A stretch of 64,000 nucleotides of DNA. Origin: Holophagales bacterium UBA5704. GTDB lineage: Bacteria > Acidobacteriota > Thermoanaerobaculia > Multivoradales > UBA5704. A program made the translations under genes and the position numbers. Numbering within the stretch: the first letter of the stretch is position 1; the number at the start of each line of letters is the position of its first letter. The DNA lies in the NCBI GenBank assembly GCA_002420005.1, contig DIHE01000089.1, positions 83,002 to 147,001 on the forward strand. The letters run 5' to 3'. Shown piece after piece: positions 43,978 to 52,283 of this stretch. Below the pieces are notes generated by a model, which was not told the origin of the DNA, did not search any database, and worked only from the letters and a program-made list of their open reading frames with translations.

Positions 43978-44478
43978 ATGACCGATCTCAGGGAGTACTT
44001 TCCCCCCAACCGCCCGCGTTTCACGATCAACTACCAGGGTAAAACGGTAGGCTCGGGTGCATTCGGGCAATACGAAAGCTCGCTGGTGCGTCTGGTGGGG
44101 CGGCTGGACATCACCGACGGGCGCTTCCCTTACAAGGGCAGTTTCAATATCGCCCTGCGGCTGCGCGCCCATCAAGGCATCGCCATTGTTGTCAAGCTCG
44201 ATACCGGGACGACCCAGGACCACTACGGCAAACTGGAGGCCGACGGCTCCCGGGCGGTGGCCCATGTCAAGCTCTTTGACCGCCCCATGGTTGTCACGCT
44301 CCGGAGAAACAATTCCTGGTCCGAGATCAAGCTCGAAGCCCCGGGGTTGACGGCCGAGGCCTCGCTCGTTCCGCTCACCGCGGAAGCGGAGGCCGATCTG
44401 CCGGCCGACCTCCTGTTCGACCCTGCCACGATGCCCCTCTCCGCAGATCCCCTCTTCGAAGAGGAAGCCGGCGGCTAA
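43978..44478 (+). CDS. Unknown 166-aa protein
   Basis: A 166-aa protein of mainly beta character (RFTINYQGKTVGSGAFGQYE, LVGRLDITDGRFPYKGSFN, IAIVVKLDTG) with an acidic C-terminal tail. No signal peptide or membrane helix. ATG 43978 is preceded by AAAGGA 9 nt upstream. I do not recognise the family. It is flanked by the anti-sigma-like gene (137-bp gap) and the methyltransferase gene (81-bp gap). Confidence 0.65.
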   Translation: MTDLREYFPPNRPRFTINYQGKTVGSGAFGQYESSLVRLVGRLDITDGRFPYKGSFNIALRLRAHQGIAIVVKLDTGTTQDHYGKLEADGSRAVAHVKLFDRPMVVTLRRNNSWSEIKLEAPGLTAEASLVPLTAEAEADLPADLLFDPATMPLSADPLFEEEAGG

Positions 44479-44559
44479 GCACGGCCACCGGGATGCGGGG
44501 GCGGCCGGGGCGAGCGGTTCCGGCGCCCCTGCGGTATCCTCGGCGGGAGGTGGACACGG

Positions 44560-45315
44560 ATGACCGATGATCCCTACTCCCGCGTCGACTATCGCCGCCT
44601 GATCGCCTGGCCGCATCGCATCGAGCGGGAATGGCCGTTTCTCGCGCGCATCCTCGCCACGGCGCCCTCGCAGCGGGTGCTCGATCTCGGGTGCGGCACC
44701 GGCGAGCACTCCCGCCGCCTGGCGGCGGCGGGCTTCGAGGCCGTCGGCGTCGATGCGTCAGAATCCATGCTGCGCAAGGCACAAGAGGAGCCTCTGCCGG
44801 AAAACCTCCGCTTCGTCCTCGGAGACATCTGCGACCTCGGGCACTGCGTCGAGGGCTCGTTCGGCGGCGCCCTCTGCCTGGGCAATGCGCTGCCCCACCT
44901 GTTGACCGACGACGACCTCCGGCGTTTCGCCGCGGGCCTGCGCGAGCGCCTCCTCCCCGGGGCTCCGCTGATCCTCCAGCTCCTCAACTACGACCGGATC
45001 TTCACCGCCAACGAGCGGCACCTGCCGATCAACGTCCGGCCGGATCCGGACGGTGAGATCGTCTTCCTCCGCTTGATGACGCCCCAGCCGGACGGCACGG
45101 TCCTGTTCTACCCGACGACCCTCCATCTGCGCCCGGGCCGCGAGCCGGCCGTGGAGGTCAAGCACTCGCGGGAAGTGCACCTGCGCGGCTGGAAGCGCGC
45201 GGAGGTGGAAGCTTGTCTCGACCAAGAAGGGTTCCACCTTCGCGAAGCCTTCGGCGGCTTCGACGGTGAGCCGTGGGAGGAGAGCTCGCGGGACCTGCTT
45301 CTCGTGGCGCGGTAG
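44560..45315 (+). CDS. Class I SAM-dependent methyltransferase
   Basis: A 251-aa methyltransferase of the small-molecule type. Motif I is VLDLGCGTGEHS, followed by an acidic end of strand 2 in GVDASESML, motif II-like FVLGDICDL and a post-motif LCLGNALPHL. The C-terminal half (HLPINVRPD, VEVKHSREVHLRGW) is typical of bacterial Methyltransf_11/25-like enzymes with unknown substrate. The gene stands alone on the plus strand. Confidence 0.88.
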   Translation: MTDDPYSRVDYRRLIAWPHRIEREWPFLARILATAPSQRVLDLGCGTGEHSRRLAAAGFEAVGVDASESMLRKAQEEPLPENLRFVLGDICDLGHCVEGSFGGALCLGNALPHLLTDDDLRRFAAGLRERLLPGAPLILQLLNYDRIFTANERHLPINVRPDPDGEIVFLRLMTPQPDGTVLFYPTTLHLRPGREPAVEVKHSREVHLRGWKRAEVEACLDQEGFHLREAFGGFDGEPWEESSRDLLLVAR

Positions 45316-45362
45316 GACCGCGCCACCTGGGCGGTTCTGGGCCAGCCTGCGTATAATTCGTC

Positions 45363-47312
45363 ATGCGAGGCTTCAAACCCGATCTGCACCTCTTCCTCCC
45401 AGCCCTGGCCCTTGCCCTCGCCGCCTCTCCGGCCCTGGCCGGAGTCAACTGGTGGACTCCGGTCGGTCCCGAAGGCGGTACCGCCACCTCCCTCGTGATC
45501 GATCCCGCGACGCGCATCCTGTATGCCGCAGCGAACGGCAGCGTCTTCGCCAGCTCCGATGGCGGGACGACCTGGGAGCGCCGCAACCGCGGGCTCCAGG
45601 ACGACGTGCGGCGGCTCGCCGCGGCCTCCACGCCAACGCCCGCCCTCTACGCGGCCAGCCTGCGGGAGGTCTACCGCTCCGCGGACGGTGGCGCCTCCTG
45701 GACCTCCACCCACGTCGAAAACCTTCTCCTCGGCGGCCTCGACGCGCTGGCCGTCGATCCCTCCGACTCCGCGACGATCCTGGTGGGCAGCCTGTCCCGC
45801 GGCGAGATCCTCCGCAGCACCGACGGCGGAGCCAACTGGAGCCGGGTCTCCCAGAACCTTGCCTGCGGCGGGATCCACTCGCTGCAGAAGGGGCCCGAGG
45901 CCGCCACGTGGTATGCCGGCTGCGCGTCCGGCCAACCGACCCCCTTTCTCAAGAGCACAGACGCGGGGGCCACCTGGACGCCGGCAGGCTCCCCGCTGCC
46001 GCAGGGAGGAAGCCACCTCCAGGTCGTACCGGACCCCGGCCTCGGCGGCGTCCTCTACGCCTCGGCCGTCTTGCGCTGGATCACCAGGCCGGAATGGGCG
46101 GTGTACAAGACCACGGATGCCGGGGCCACTTGGACCTTCCTCACCGAGAGCTCCGGCCCCCTGGTGGCCGGACCGGCCGGCCAGCTTTTCGCCGGAACAC
46201 TGCGCAGCACCGACAACGGAGCGTCGTGGCAGCCCTTGGGTCTCCCAGCCGCGCCGGGTGCCCTGGCGTTCGACCCCGCCGAGCCGGCGACGTACTTCGC
46301 CGGCCTCCCGGCCGGCATCTACCGGACCACCGACGACGCAGCGACCTGGAGCCTGCACTCTCGCGGGCTTTTCGCCACCCAGGTCGCCACGCTGGAGATC
46401 GCTCCGGACTCGACCCTCTACGCCTGGGTTCCCGGCCTCGGGCTGCGCAAGAAACCGGCCGGCGCCACCCGCTGGCGGCGTGCCGACAACGGTCTCCCTC
46501 TCGACGCCATCGCAGGCACTTTTCCCGGACCTCCGGCTCTGGCGATCGATCCCGCGACCCCCGCCCATCTCTTCCTCGGCTGGTCCTCCGGATTCGCCCG
46601 CAGCGCCGACGGCGGCGCCTCCTGGACCACCCCCGGAGCGGCGGACGGCCCCTGCCTGCGCATTCGTGAGCTGGCGCTCGATCCGCGCGATCCGGGGCGC
46701 CTCTATGCCGCGGGCTGGCTCTTCGAGGCGAGCTGCCTCGCGCCGGGCCGCAGTTGCCCGGTCTTCTTCAGCGAGGACGGCGGCGCGAGCTGGACCTGCG
46801 CCGGGGACGAGCGCCTGGGCTATGTGACCGCGCTCGTCGTGGACTCCTCCTCCCAACCCTCCCGCCTCTACGCGACCAGTCTCGGCGAAGGCCTCTGGAC
46901 CTCGGCCGACCGAGGCCGCACCTGGCGTCAGCTGAAGGGGCTGCGCCGCTTCGGCGACACGCTCCTGACCGTCACCGTCGATCCCAGGAACCCGCTTCAG
47001 CTGTACGTCGGAGACCTGTATGGCGGGCTCTACAAGAGCACCGACCGTGGCGCCACCTGGGCCGCCTTCAACCGCGGCCTGCCGAGGGCCTCCGTCCGCA
47101 ACCTCCTCGTCGACCCGCAGCGGCCCCAGACGGTCTATGCCAACAGCTCCGGGGAAGGGGTCTATGTGTCAGGCAACGGCGGCCGGACCTGGTTCCCCCT
47201 CAACGGCGGCCTGGCGTCCTCCCCCGGGGAGCTCCTCCTCGACCCGAGAAATCCCCGCAAGCTCTACGCCACCACCTACCGGAACGGCATCTACGCCCAC
47301 GAACGCCGCTGA
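45363..47312 (+). CDS. Secreted BNR/sortilin-like beta-propeller repeat protein
   Basis: A 649-aa exported protein. A signal peptide (LALALAASPALA) is followed by about ten BNR/Asp-box motifs of the form SxDGGxxW (SSDGGTTW, SADGGASW, STDGGANW, STDRGATW, SGNGGRTW), each ending a propeller blade, as in VPS10/sortilin and YCF48-like proteins. Such propellers bind ligands or glycans; no enzymatic residues can be claimed. It fills the space between the methyltransferase and carbamate kinase genes without close coupling. Confidence 0.87.
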   Translation: MRGFKPDLHLFLPALALALAASPALAGVNWWTPVGPEGGTATSLVIDPATRILYAAANGSVFASSDGGTTWERRNRGLQDDVRRLAAASTPTPALYAASLREVYRSADGGASWTSTHVENLLLGGLDALAVDPSDSATILVGSLSRGEILRSTDGGANWSRVSQNLACGGIHSLQKGPEAATWYAGCASGQPTPFLKSTDAGATWTPAGSPLPQGGSHLQVVPDPGLGGVLYASAVLRWITRPEWAVYKTTDAGATWTFLTESSGPLVAGPAGQLFAGTLRSTDNGASWQPLGLPAAPGALAFDPAEPATYFAGLPAGIYRTTDDAATWSLHSRGLFATQVATLEIAPDSTLYAWVPGLGLRKKPAGATRWRRADNGLPLDAIAGTFPGPPALAIDPATPAHLFLGWSSGFARSADGGASWTTPGAADGPCLRIRELALDPRDPGRLYAAGWLFEASCLAPGRSCPVFFSEDGGASWTCAGDERLGYVTALVVDSSSQPSRLYATSLGEGLWTSADRGRTWRQLKGLRRFGDTLLTVTVDPRNPLQLYVGDLYGGLYKSTDRGATWAAFNRGLPRASVRNLLVDPQRPQTVYANSSGEGVYVSGNGGRTWFPLNGGLASSPGELLLDPRNPRKLYATTYRNGIYAHERR

Positions 47313-47360
47313 GGCCGAGCCGGGGCTCCGGGCTGCTAGACTCTCCGCTTCTTGACGACC

Positions 47361-47384
47361 GCGCCGGGCCTTCTCGCCCGGCGC
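47361..47384 (+). repeat. Perfect 9-bp hairpin upstream of the carbamate kinase gene
   Basis: GCGCCGGGC (47361-47369) and GCCCGGCGC (47376-47384) form a perfect 9-bp stem with a 6-nt loop, ending directly before the AAGGAG of the next gene. It may end transcription from the BNR gene or influence translation of the carbamate kinase. No U-tract follows. Confidence 0.45.
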
Positions 47385-47398
47385 AAGGAGAGGTCTCG

Positions 47399-48325
47399 AT
47401 GCGCATTCTGGTGGCCCTCGGTGGGAACGCCCTGCTCCGCCGCGGCGAGCCGATGACGGCGGACAATCAACGCAAAAACGTGCGGATCGCGGCGGAGGCG
47501 CTCGCGCCGCTCGGCCGCGAGCACCAGCTCGTCATCTCGCACGGCAACGGCCCGCAGGTCGGGCTCCTCGCCCTCCAGGGCGCCGCCTACTCGGAGGTGA
47601 GCCCCTACCCCCTCGACGTCCTCGGCGCCCAGACGGAGGGGATGATCGGCTACATGATCGAGCAGGAGCTCGGCAACATCCTCCCCTTCGAGCAGCCTCT
47701 CGCCACGATCCTCTCGATGGTCGAGGTCGATCCGAACGACCCCGCGTTCCAGAACCCGACCAAGCCGATCGGGCCGATTTACAGCCGGGAGGAGGCCGAC
47801 CGGCTGGCGGCCGAGAAGGGGTGGGTCATGGCCGCGGACGGCGACCACTTCCGGCGCGTCGTCGCCTCGCCGCGCCCGCAGCGCATCTTCCAGCTCCGGC
47901 CGGTCAAGTGGCTGCTCGACAAGGGGTGCATCGTGATCTGCGCCGGCGGCGGCGGCATCCCCACCATGTACAAGCCCGGCCGCCAGCTCCAGGGCGTCGA
48001 GGCGGTGGTGGACAAGGACCTGGCGAGCTCGCTCCTCGCCCGCGAGCTGGAGGTGGACCTGTTCATCATGGCGACCGACGCCGATGCGGTCTATCTCGAC
48101 TGGGGCCAGCCCACCCGGCGGGCGATCCACCTCGCCTCTCCCGCCGCCCTGCGCGACCTGCGCTTCCCCGCCGGCTCGATGGGACCGAAGATCCAGGCCG
48201 CCATCGAGTTCGCCGAAGCCACCGGCAAGACCGCCGCCATCGGTGCCCTGCAGGATCTGGTCGCGATCTCCGAAGGCCGGGCAGGGACGCTCGTCACCAC
48301 CGCAGCCGACGGCCTCACCACTTGA
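47399..48325 (+). CDS. arcC: Carbamate kinase
   Basis: A 308-aa amino-acid-kinase-family enzyme that makes ATP from carbamoyl phosphate (or the reverse). Recognisable blocks are VALGGNALLRRGEP at the N-terminus, ISHGNGPQVGLL, KPIGPIYS, GWVMAADG, ICAGGGGIPTM, DKDLASSLLA, TDADAVYLDWGQP and SMGPKIQAAIEF. The length is usual. ATG 47399 has AAGGAG 8 nt upstream. No arginine deiminase or ornithine carbamoyltransferase gene is in the window, so it is an orphan here. Its 3' end overlaps the convergent PH-domain gene by 11 bp. Confidence 0.95.
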   Translation: MRILVALGGNALLRRGEPMTADNQRKNVRIAAEALAPLGREHQLVISHGNGPQVGLLALQGAAYSEVSPYPLDVLGAQTEGMIGYMIEQELGNILPFEQPLATILSMVEVDPNDPAFQNPTKPIGPIYSREEADRLAAEKGWVMAADGDHFRRVVASPRPQRIFQLRPVKWLLDKGCIVICAGGGGIPTMYKPGRQLQGVEAVVDKDLASSLLARELEVDLFIMATDADAVYLDWGQPTRRAIHLASPAALRDLRFPAGSMGPKIQAAIEFAEATGKTAAIGALQDLVAISEGRAGTLVTTAADGLTT

Positions 48326-49838
48326 AGGCGGTCTGCGCCGCCCGCCGGGCCAACAGGTCGCGCAGGCCTTGTGCGGTCGCGCGTTCGAGGTAGGGGATGT
48401 CCACCCGGTGGCCCAGGTCCTTGGCTCCTGCGGTGTCCACCCGCAGCCGGGCCATCCCGGCCCGGCGGTCGAACGGCGACTCGTGGAGCGCCACCGCCTG
48501 GATCTTGCCGAACGGAGCCACCGTGATCTGCCGCCACAGCCATCCGCTCCGGAAGAGCACCGCACCCTCCGTCACCGCCCACCCCAGGTGATCCAGGGTC
48601 CTGCGGGCCCCCAGCCAGGCCCAGGCGAGCCCCACGGGGACGAGCAGGAGGCCCCAGGCCTGGAGAAAGACCACGCCGCCGAACGCGAGGCCGAGCCCGG
48701 CGTTCAGCCACTTCTTGAGCACCCGCCGGAAAGCCCGCGGCGGCGCGGAGCTCCAGGTGACCTCCGCGAGGTGGAGGCCCGGCAACACCTCGTCGAGAAG
48801 CCCCTGCAGCTCCTGACGCCGGAGGATCGGTGCGAGCCACTCGCGCTGCGTGGCCTTCTCCTGCTCACCGCCGTCGGAACCCGCGGTTTCCACCCGCACC
48901 GCGACCCGGCCGAGCCGCCGGGCGAACGGTCCCTCCTTCACCGTCACCGCCTGGATGCGGCGCAGGGGGATCGTCGCCACCACCCGGGTGAACAGACCGT
49001 GCTCGGTGCGCAGGTCCTCCCCCGCGAGCACCAGCCGGAAGCCATGGAGCCGGATCAGCGCCCAGCCCATCGAGAGCAGGCGCACCACCAGCAGGAACAC
49101 GACGAAGGCCAGCAGGGCCGAGCCGACGCGGCCCAGAAGGTGTCCCGACAACGTGAAGCCGTCGCTCACCGTCCGCATCGCACTCTCGATGGCCTCGCGG
49201 CTCAGATCCCTGTCCGTCCGCCAGAACCGGCCCAGGATGCGGTCGGACACCTTCATCTCCCAGAGCACGCCCCAGGCCGCAGCGACAAGGACGAAGCCGC
49301 GGTTGTCGAGAAGACCATGGAGCAGCAGATCGCGCGGCGCGAGCCGGAGCAGCACCCGCTCGCCTGCCGCAGCGCCCGGCTCCGCCGCCGCTCCAGCCGA
49401 TTCGTCGCCCCGGCCGAGACGTACGATCCGGCGCATCTCCTCGAACGCGGCGAACGGCAGCACGCTCATCCGGGCCTCCGGCTCCTGCCCGCCCCCCGTG
49501 TCGACCCGGACGGTGACCACTCCGAACATCCGATGAAACACGTTCTGCACCGCATCCAGGTTCTGGATGCGGCCATAGGGGATGTGCCGTTCCTGGCGGA
49601 ACAGAAAGCCGGAACGGATCACCAGCTCGTGCGGCTCGAACCGGTAGCGGAACGTGAGGTATCGGCCCAAGGCGACGATGCCATTGGGAATCAACAGCAG
49701 CGGAGCCCACAGCTCCCAGCCCCAGCCGCGGGAGCCGGCGGTGAACAGCAGCACGAGGGCCGGCAGGGCGACCGTGCGCAGCAGCGCGCCCAGGCTGAAC
49801 AGGATCGACAGCGGATGCAGCCGCCGGTCAGACGGCAT
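48315..49838 (-). CDS. PH-domain membrane protein, YdbT type
   Basis: A 507-aa inner-membrane protein with three bacterial PH (bPH2) domains separated by paired membrane helices. Repeated strands of the form FRYRFEPHELVIRSGFLFRQ with IPYGRIQNLDAVQNVFHRMF, then LVLAGEDLRTEHGLF with IPLRRIQAVTVKEGPF, and WAVTEGAVLFRSGW with FGKIQAVALHESPF mark the three copies. ATG 49838 overlaps the upstream YdbS-type gene by 11 bp. The pair usually occurs together; a membrane-associated role in envelope stress or resistance has been reported for Bacillus relatives, but the function here is unknown. Confidence 0.88.
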   Translation of the reverse strand: MPSDRRLHPLSILFSLGALLRTVALPALVLLFTAGSRGWGWELWAPLLLIPNGIVALGRYLTFRYRFEPHELVIRSGFLFRQERHIPYGRIQNLDAVQNVFHRMFGVVTVRVDTGGGQEPEARMSVLPFAAFEEMRRIVRLGRGDESAGAAAEPGAAAGERVLLRLAPRDLLLHGLLDNRGFVLVAAAWGVLWEMKVSDRILGRFWRTDRDLSREAIESAMRTVSDGFTLSGHLLGRVGSALLAFVVFLLVVRLLSMGWALIRLHGFRLVLAGEDLRTEHGLFTRVVATIPLRRIQAVTVKEGPFARRLGRVAVRVETAGSDGGEQEKATQREWLAPILRRQELQGLLDEVLPGLHLAEVTWSSAPPRAFRRVLKKWLNAGLGLAFGGVVFLQAWGLLLVPVGLAWAWLGARRTLDHLGWAVTEGAVLFRSGWLWRQITVAPFGKIQAVALHESPFDRRAGMARLRVDTAGAKDLGHRVDIPYLERATAQGLRDLLARRAAQTAFKW

Positions 49839-50403
49839 CGTCGCCCTCCCCCGCCACGAGATGATCGCGGATGGCGAGCGCCGTCGCCCGGTCGATGCCG
49901 TGCAGATCGACCTGCGCATGATCGGTGCCTGCCGTATAGATCGCGAGCGTCGCCAATCCGTAGGCGCGCTCGACCGGCCCCTGGGAGACGTCGGTGTGCT
50001 GCACCCGCGAACGGGGCACGTGGATGACCAGGCGCCACAGCACGCCGCGACGGACCTCGATGCCCTCGGGCGCGACCGTATAGGCGGCGTGGCGGTGCGA
50101 GATCTCGGGCCACCGGTGGGCGCTCCACACCAGGGCCGATGCGATCCCCAGCCCGGCGAGGCCGAGCAGGATCTGCGCCCAGAGCAGCAGAGGCGCGAGC
50201 CAGAGGAGCAGCAGAAGCCCGATCGACAGAGCGCAGAGAATCGGCGCGATCACCAGCCAGGCGGTGATCCGCTGCACCGTGAGCGCGCGCGGATCGAGAG
50301 GATGCTCGACGCCGTCGGCGATCGAGGCCGGAGGGCCGGGAAGCGGAGCCGGCTCGGCCGGCGAGGAGGACGCGGAGGTCTCAGGATGATCGGTCATGGC
50401 CAT
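49828..50403 (-). CDS. PH-domain membrane protein, YdbS type
   Basis: A 191-aa partner of the YdbT-type protein. An N-terminal Pro-rich tail is followed by two membrane helices (about 47-95, LVIAPILCALSIGLLLLLW) and one bPH2 domain (YTVAPEGIEVRRGVLW, VHVPRSRVQHTDVSQGPVERAYGL form). Two close starts are possible (50403 and 50397). The 11-bp overlap with the downstream gene indicates co-translation. Confidence 0.85.
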   Translation of the reverse strand: MAMTDHPETSASSSPAEPAPLPGPPASIADGVEHPLDPRALTVQRITAWLVIAPILCALSIGLLLLLWLAPLLLWAQILLGLAGLGIASALVWSAHRWPEISHRHAAYTVAPEGIEVRRGVLWRLVIHVPRSRVQHTDVSQGPVERAYGLATLAIYTAGTDHAQVDLHGIDRATALAIRDHLVAGEGDDAV

Positions 50404-50503
50404 ACGATCTTACGCAGGATCGCAGAGCGAAGTTTTCCCGAGGACATTTGACCCGGAGGGGCCACCGAGGTAGCGTCCGCTCCATGCACGGGAGGAGAAC
50501 GCG

Positions 50504-51358
50504 ATGACCTGGGACATCCGTGGCAAGAACGTCCTGATCACCGGTGCGACGAGCGGCCTCGGCCTCGAAGCCTCGGTGGAGCTGGCCCGGCGCGGTGCGC
50601 GGATCACGATGGTCGGCCGCGACCCCGGGCGTACGGCTGCCGCCGTGGCGGAGGTGCGGAGGCGGAGCGGCTCGGCCGAGGTCGCCTCGCTCCTCTGCGA
50701 CTTCGCCTCCCAGGCGGACGTCCGCCGGCTGGCCGGCGACGTCCTCGCCCGCCACGACCGGCTCGACGTGCTGATCAACAACGCCGGCGGCGTCAACAAG
50801 GACCGGCTCCTGACGGTGGACGGGATCGAGAGGACCTTCGCCGTCAACCACCTCGGCTATTTCCTGCTCACCACCCGGCTCACCGATCTCCTCGTGAAGA
50901 GCGCGCCGGCCCGCATCGTCGTCGTCGCCTCCGAAGGGCACCGCCACGGCACGCTCGACTTCGACGATCTGGGGTTCGCACGCGGCGGCTACAAGATCAT
51001 GCGCGCCTATGGCCGGTCGAAGCTCGCCAACGTCTTGTTCGCCAACGAGCTGGCCCGCCGCCTCGCCGGCACCGGCGTCACCGCGAACAGCCTGCACCCC
51101 GGAGCCGTCGACACCAACATCTGGAACGGTGCTCCGGGCTGGGCGAAGCCGCTCATCACCGTCCTCCTGCGCCCCTTCTTCCTGAGCGTCGAGCGCGGCG
51201 CCGCCACCCTCGTTCATCTCGCCGCCAGCCCGGAGGTGGAGGGGGTCACGGGCCGCTATTTCGTCAAGAACCGGCCCGTCCACCCGGCGCGCCGGGCCCA
51301 GGACGAAGCCCTGGCGCAGCGGCTCTGGGAGGTGAGCGCGGCGATGGTGGGGGAATAA
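50504..51358 (+). CDS. Short-chain dehydrogenase/reductase
   Basis: A 284-aa classical SDR, similar in layout to retinol-dehydrogenase/WW-oxidoreductase-like members. The cofactor motif is TGATSGLG (13-20), the NNAG motif is INNAGG, the catalytic Ser lies in VVASEG and the Tyr-Lys pair in AYGRSKLAN, followed by SLHPGAVDTN. It probably reduces or oxidises a lipophilic alcohol or ketone with NADP(H). The start codon ATG 50504 follows GGAGGAGAACGCG. It ends one base before the adaptor gene start. Confidence 0.9.
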   Translation: MTWDIRGKNVLITGATSGLGLEASVELARRGARITMVGRDPGRTAAAVAEVRRRSGSAEVASLLCDFASQADVRRLAGDVLARHDRLDVLINNAGGVNKDRLLTVDGIERTFAVNHLGYFLLTTRLTDLLVKSAPARIVVVASEGHRHGTLDFDDLGFARGGYKIMRAYGRSKLANVLFANELARRLAGTGVTANSLHPGAVDTNIWNGAPGWAKPLITVLLRPFFLSVERGAATLVHLAASPEVEGVTGRYFVKNRPVHPARRAQDEALAQRLWEVSAAMVGE

Positions 51359-51359
51359 G

Positions 51360-52253
51360 ATGCATCCCATGCCGCACCGCCGCCTCCTTCCGCTGCTCCT
51401 GCTCCCCCTGCTCGCCGGCTGCGCCCGGCCGCAGCCCGGCGTCGAGCCGGAGGCCGCCGCCGCTCCGGCTCCACCAGCCCCTGCCGCCCCAGCCCCCGCT
51501 TCGGCCGAGCGCACCGGCTGGCTCGGCGTGGTCCTCGCCACCCAGTCGGTCGACGTGACGGCGGATTCCCAGGGCCGGCTGGCGGCGGTCTACGTGCAGA
51601 TCGGAGATACGGTGCGCCAAGGGGACCGGCTCGCCTCGCTCGATCCGCGCCTCGTGGCCCAGGACCTCGAAATGGCGCGCTCCGGCCTGGTCGCCACCGA
51701 AGCGGACGCCGGACGGGCCGCCGCCGAGCTCTCGGAGGCGCAGGCGCGCTGGGACCGGCGGCGCAAGAATCCGGAGATCTTCTCGCAGGAGGACCTGGCG
51801 GAATCCGAGCTGCGCGTGACCACGGCCCGCTCCACCGTCGAGGTCGCCCAGGCCCGGGTGGCGGAGCAGCGGGCGCGCGTGCGCCAGCTGGAGACCTCGG
51901 TGGGCCAGACCGACATCCGCGCCCCCTTCGCCGGCCGGGTCGCCGAGCGCTTCGCCGATCCCGGGGCGCAGGTCGGGCCGGGGACGCCGGTGGTCCGCCT
52001 GATCAGCGGCGGCGACCTCCAGGTGCGCGCCGCCCTTCCCCCGGACGACGCGCGCACCCTGGCACCGGGAAGCCGGGTCCTCGCCCGCATCCGCGACCTC
52101 GGCCTCGACGTCCCCGGCCGCATCGCGCGCATCGCCCCCGCCGTCGACACCGCCTCCCAGATGGTCTTCGTCGAGATCCACCTGGAGCCTGCCCCGCAGC
52201 TCGCCGGACGGCTGCAGGCAGGGCTGGTGGTGGACGTGCGCGCCGCTACCTGA
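51360..52253 (+). CDS. HlyD/RND-type efflux adaptor lipoprotein
   Basis: A 297-aa periplasmic adaptor anchored as a lipoprotein (lipobox LLAGC, Cys21). It has an Ala/Pro-rich spacer, a barrel-sandwich half (VVLATQSVDVTADSQGRLAA, GDTVRQGDRLASLD), an alpha-hairpin (about 100-175) and the second half with IRAPFAGRVAERFADPG, then a beta-barrel. Usual partners, an RND or ABC pump and an outer-membrane channel, are not adjacent, so it is an orphan in this window. It is close behind the SDR gene and possibly co-transcribed. Confidence 0.88.
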   Translation: MHPMPHRRLLPLLLLPLLAGCARPQPGVEPEAAAAPAPPAPAAPAPASAERTGWLGVVLATQSVDVTADSQGRLAAVYVQIGDTVRQGDRLASLDPRLVAQDLEMARSGLVATEADAGRAAAELSEAQARWDRRRKNPEIFSQEDLAESELRVTTARSTVEVAQARVAEQRARVRQLETSVGQTDIRAPFAGRVAERFADPGAQVGPGTPVVRLISGGDLQVRAALPPDDARTLAPGSRVLARIRDLGLDVPGRIARIAPAVDTASQMVFVEIHLEPAPQLAGRLQAGLVVDVRAAT

Positions 52254-52283
52254 CCGAGGGTCCTTTCCTCGCAGACGGATCGA

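Noticed and set aside
45266..46669. Arg/Pro-rich plus-strand frame overlapping the BNR protein
   Set aside because: It is a frame-shifted shadow; the 45363 frame contains regular SxDGGxxW motifs and a signal peptide.
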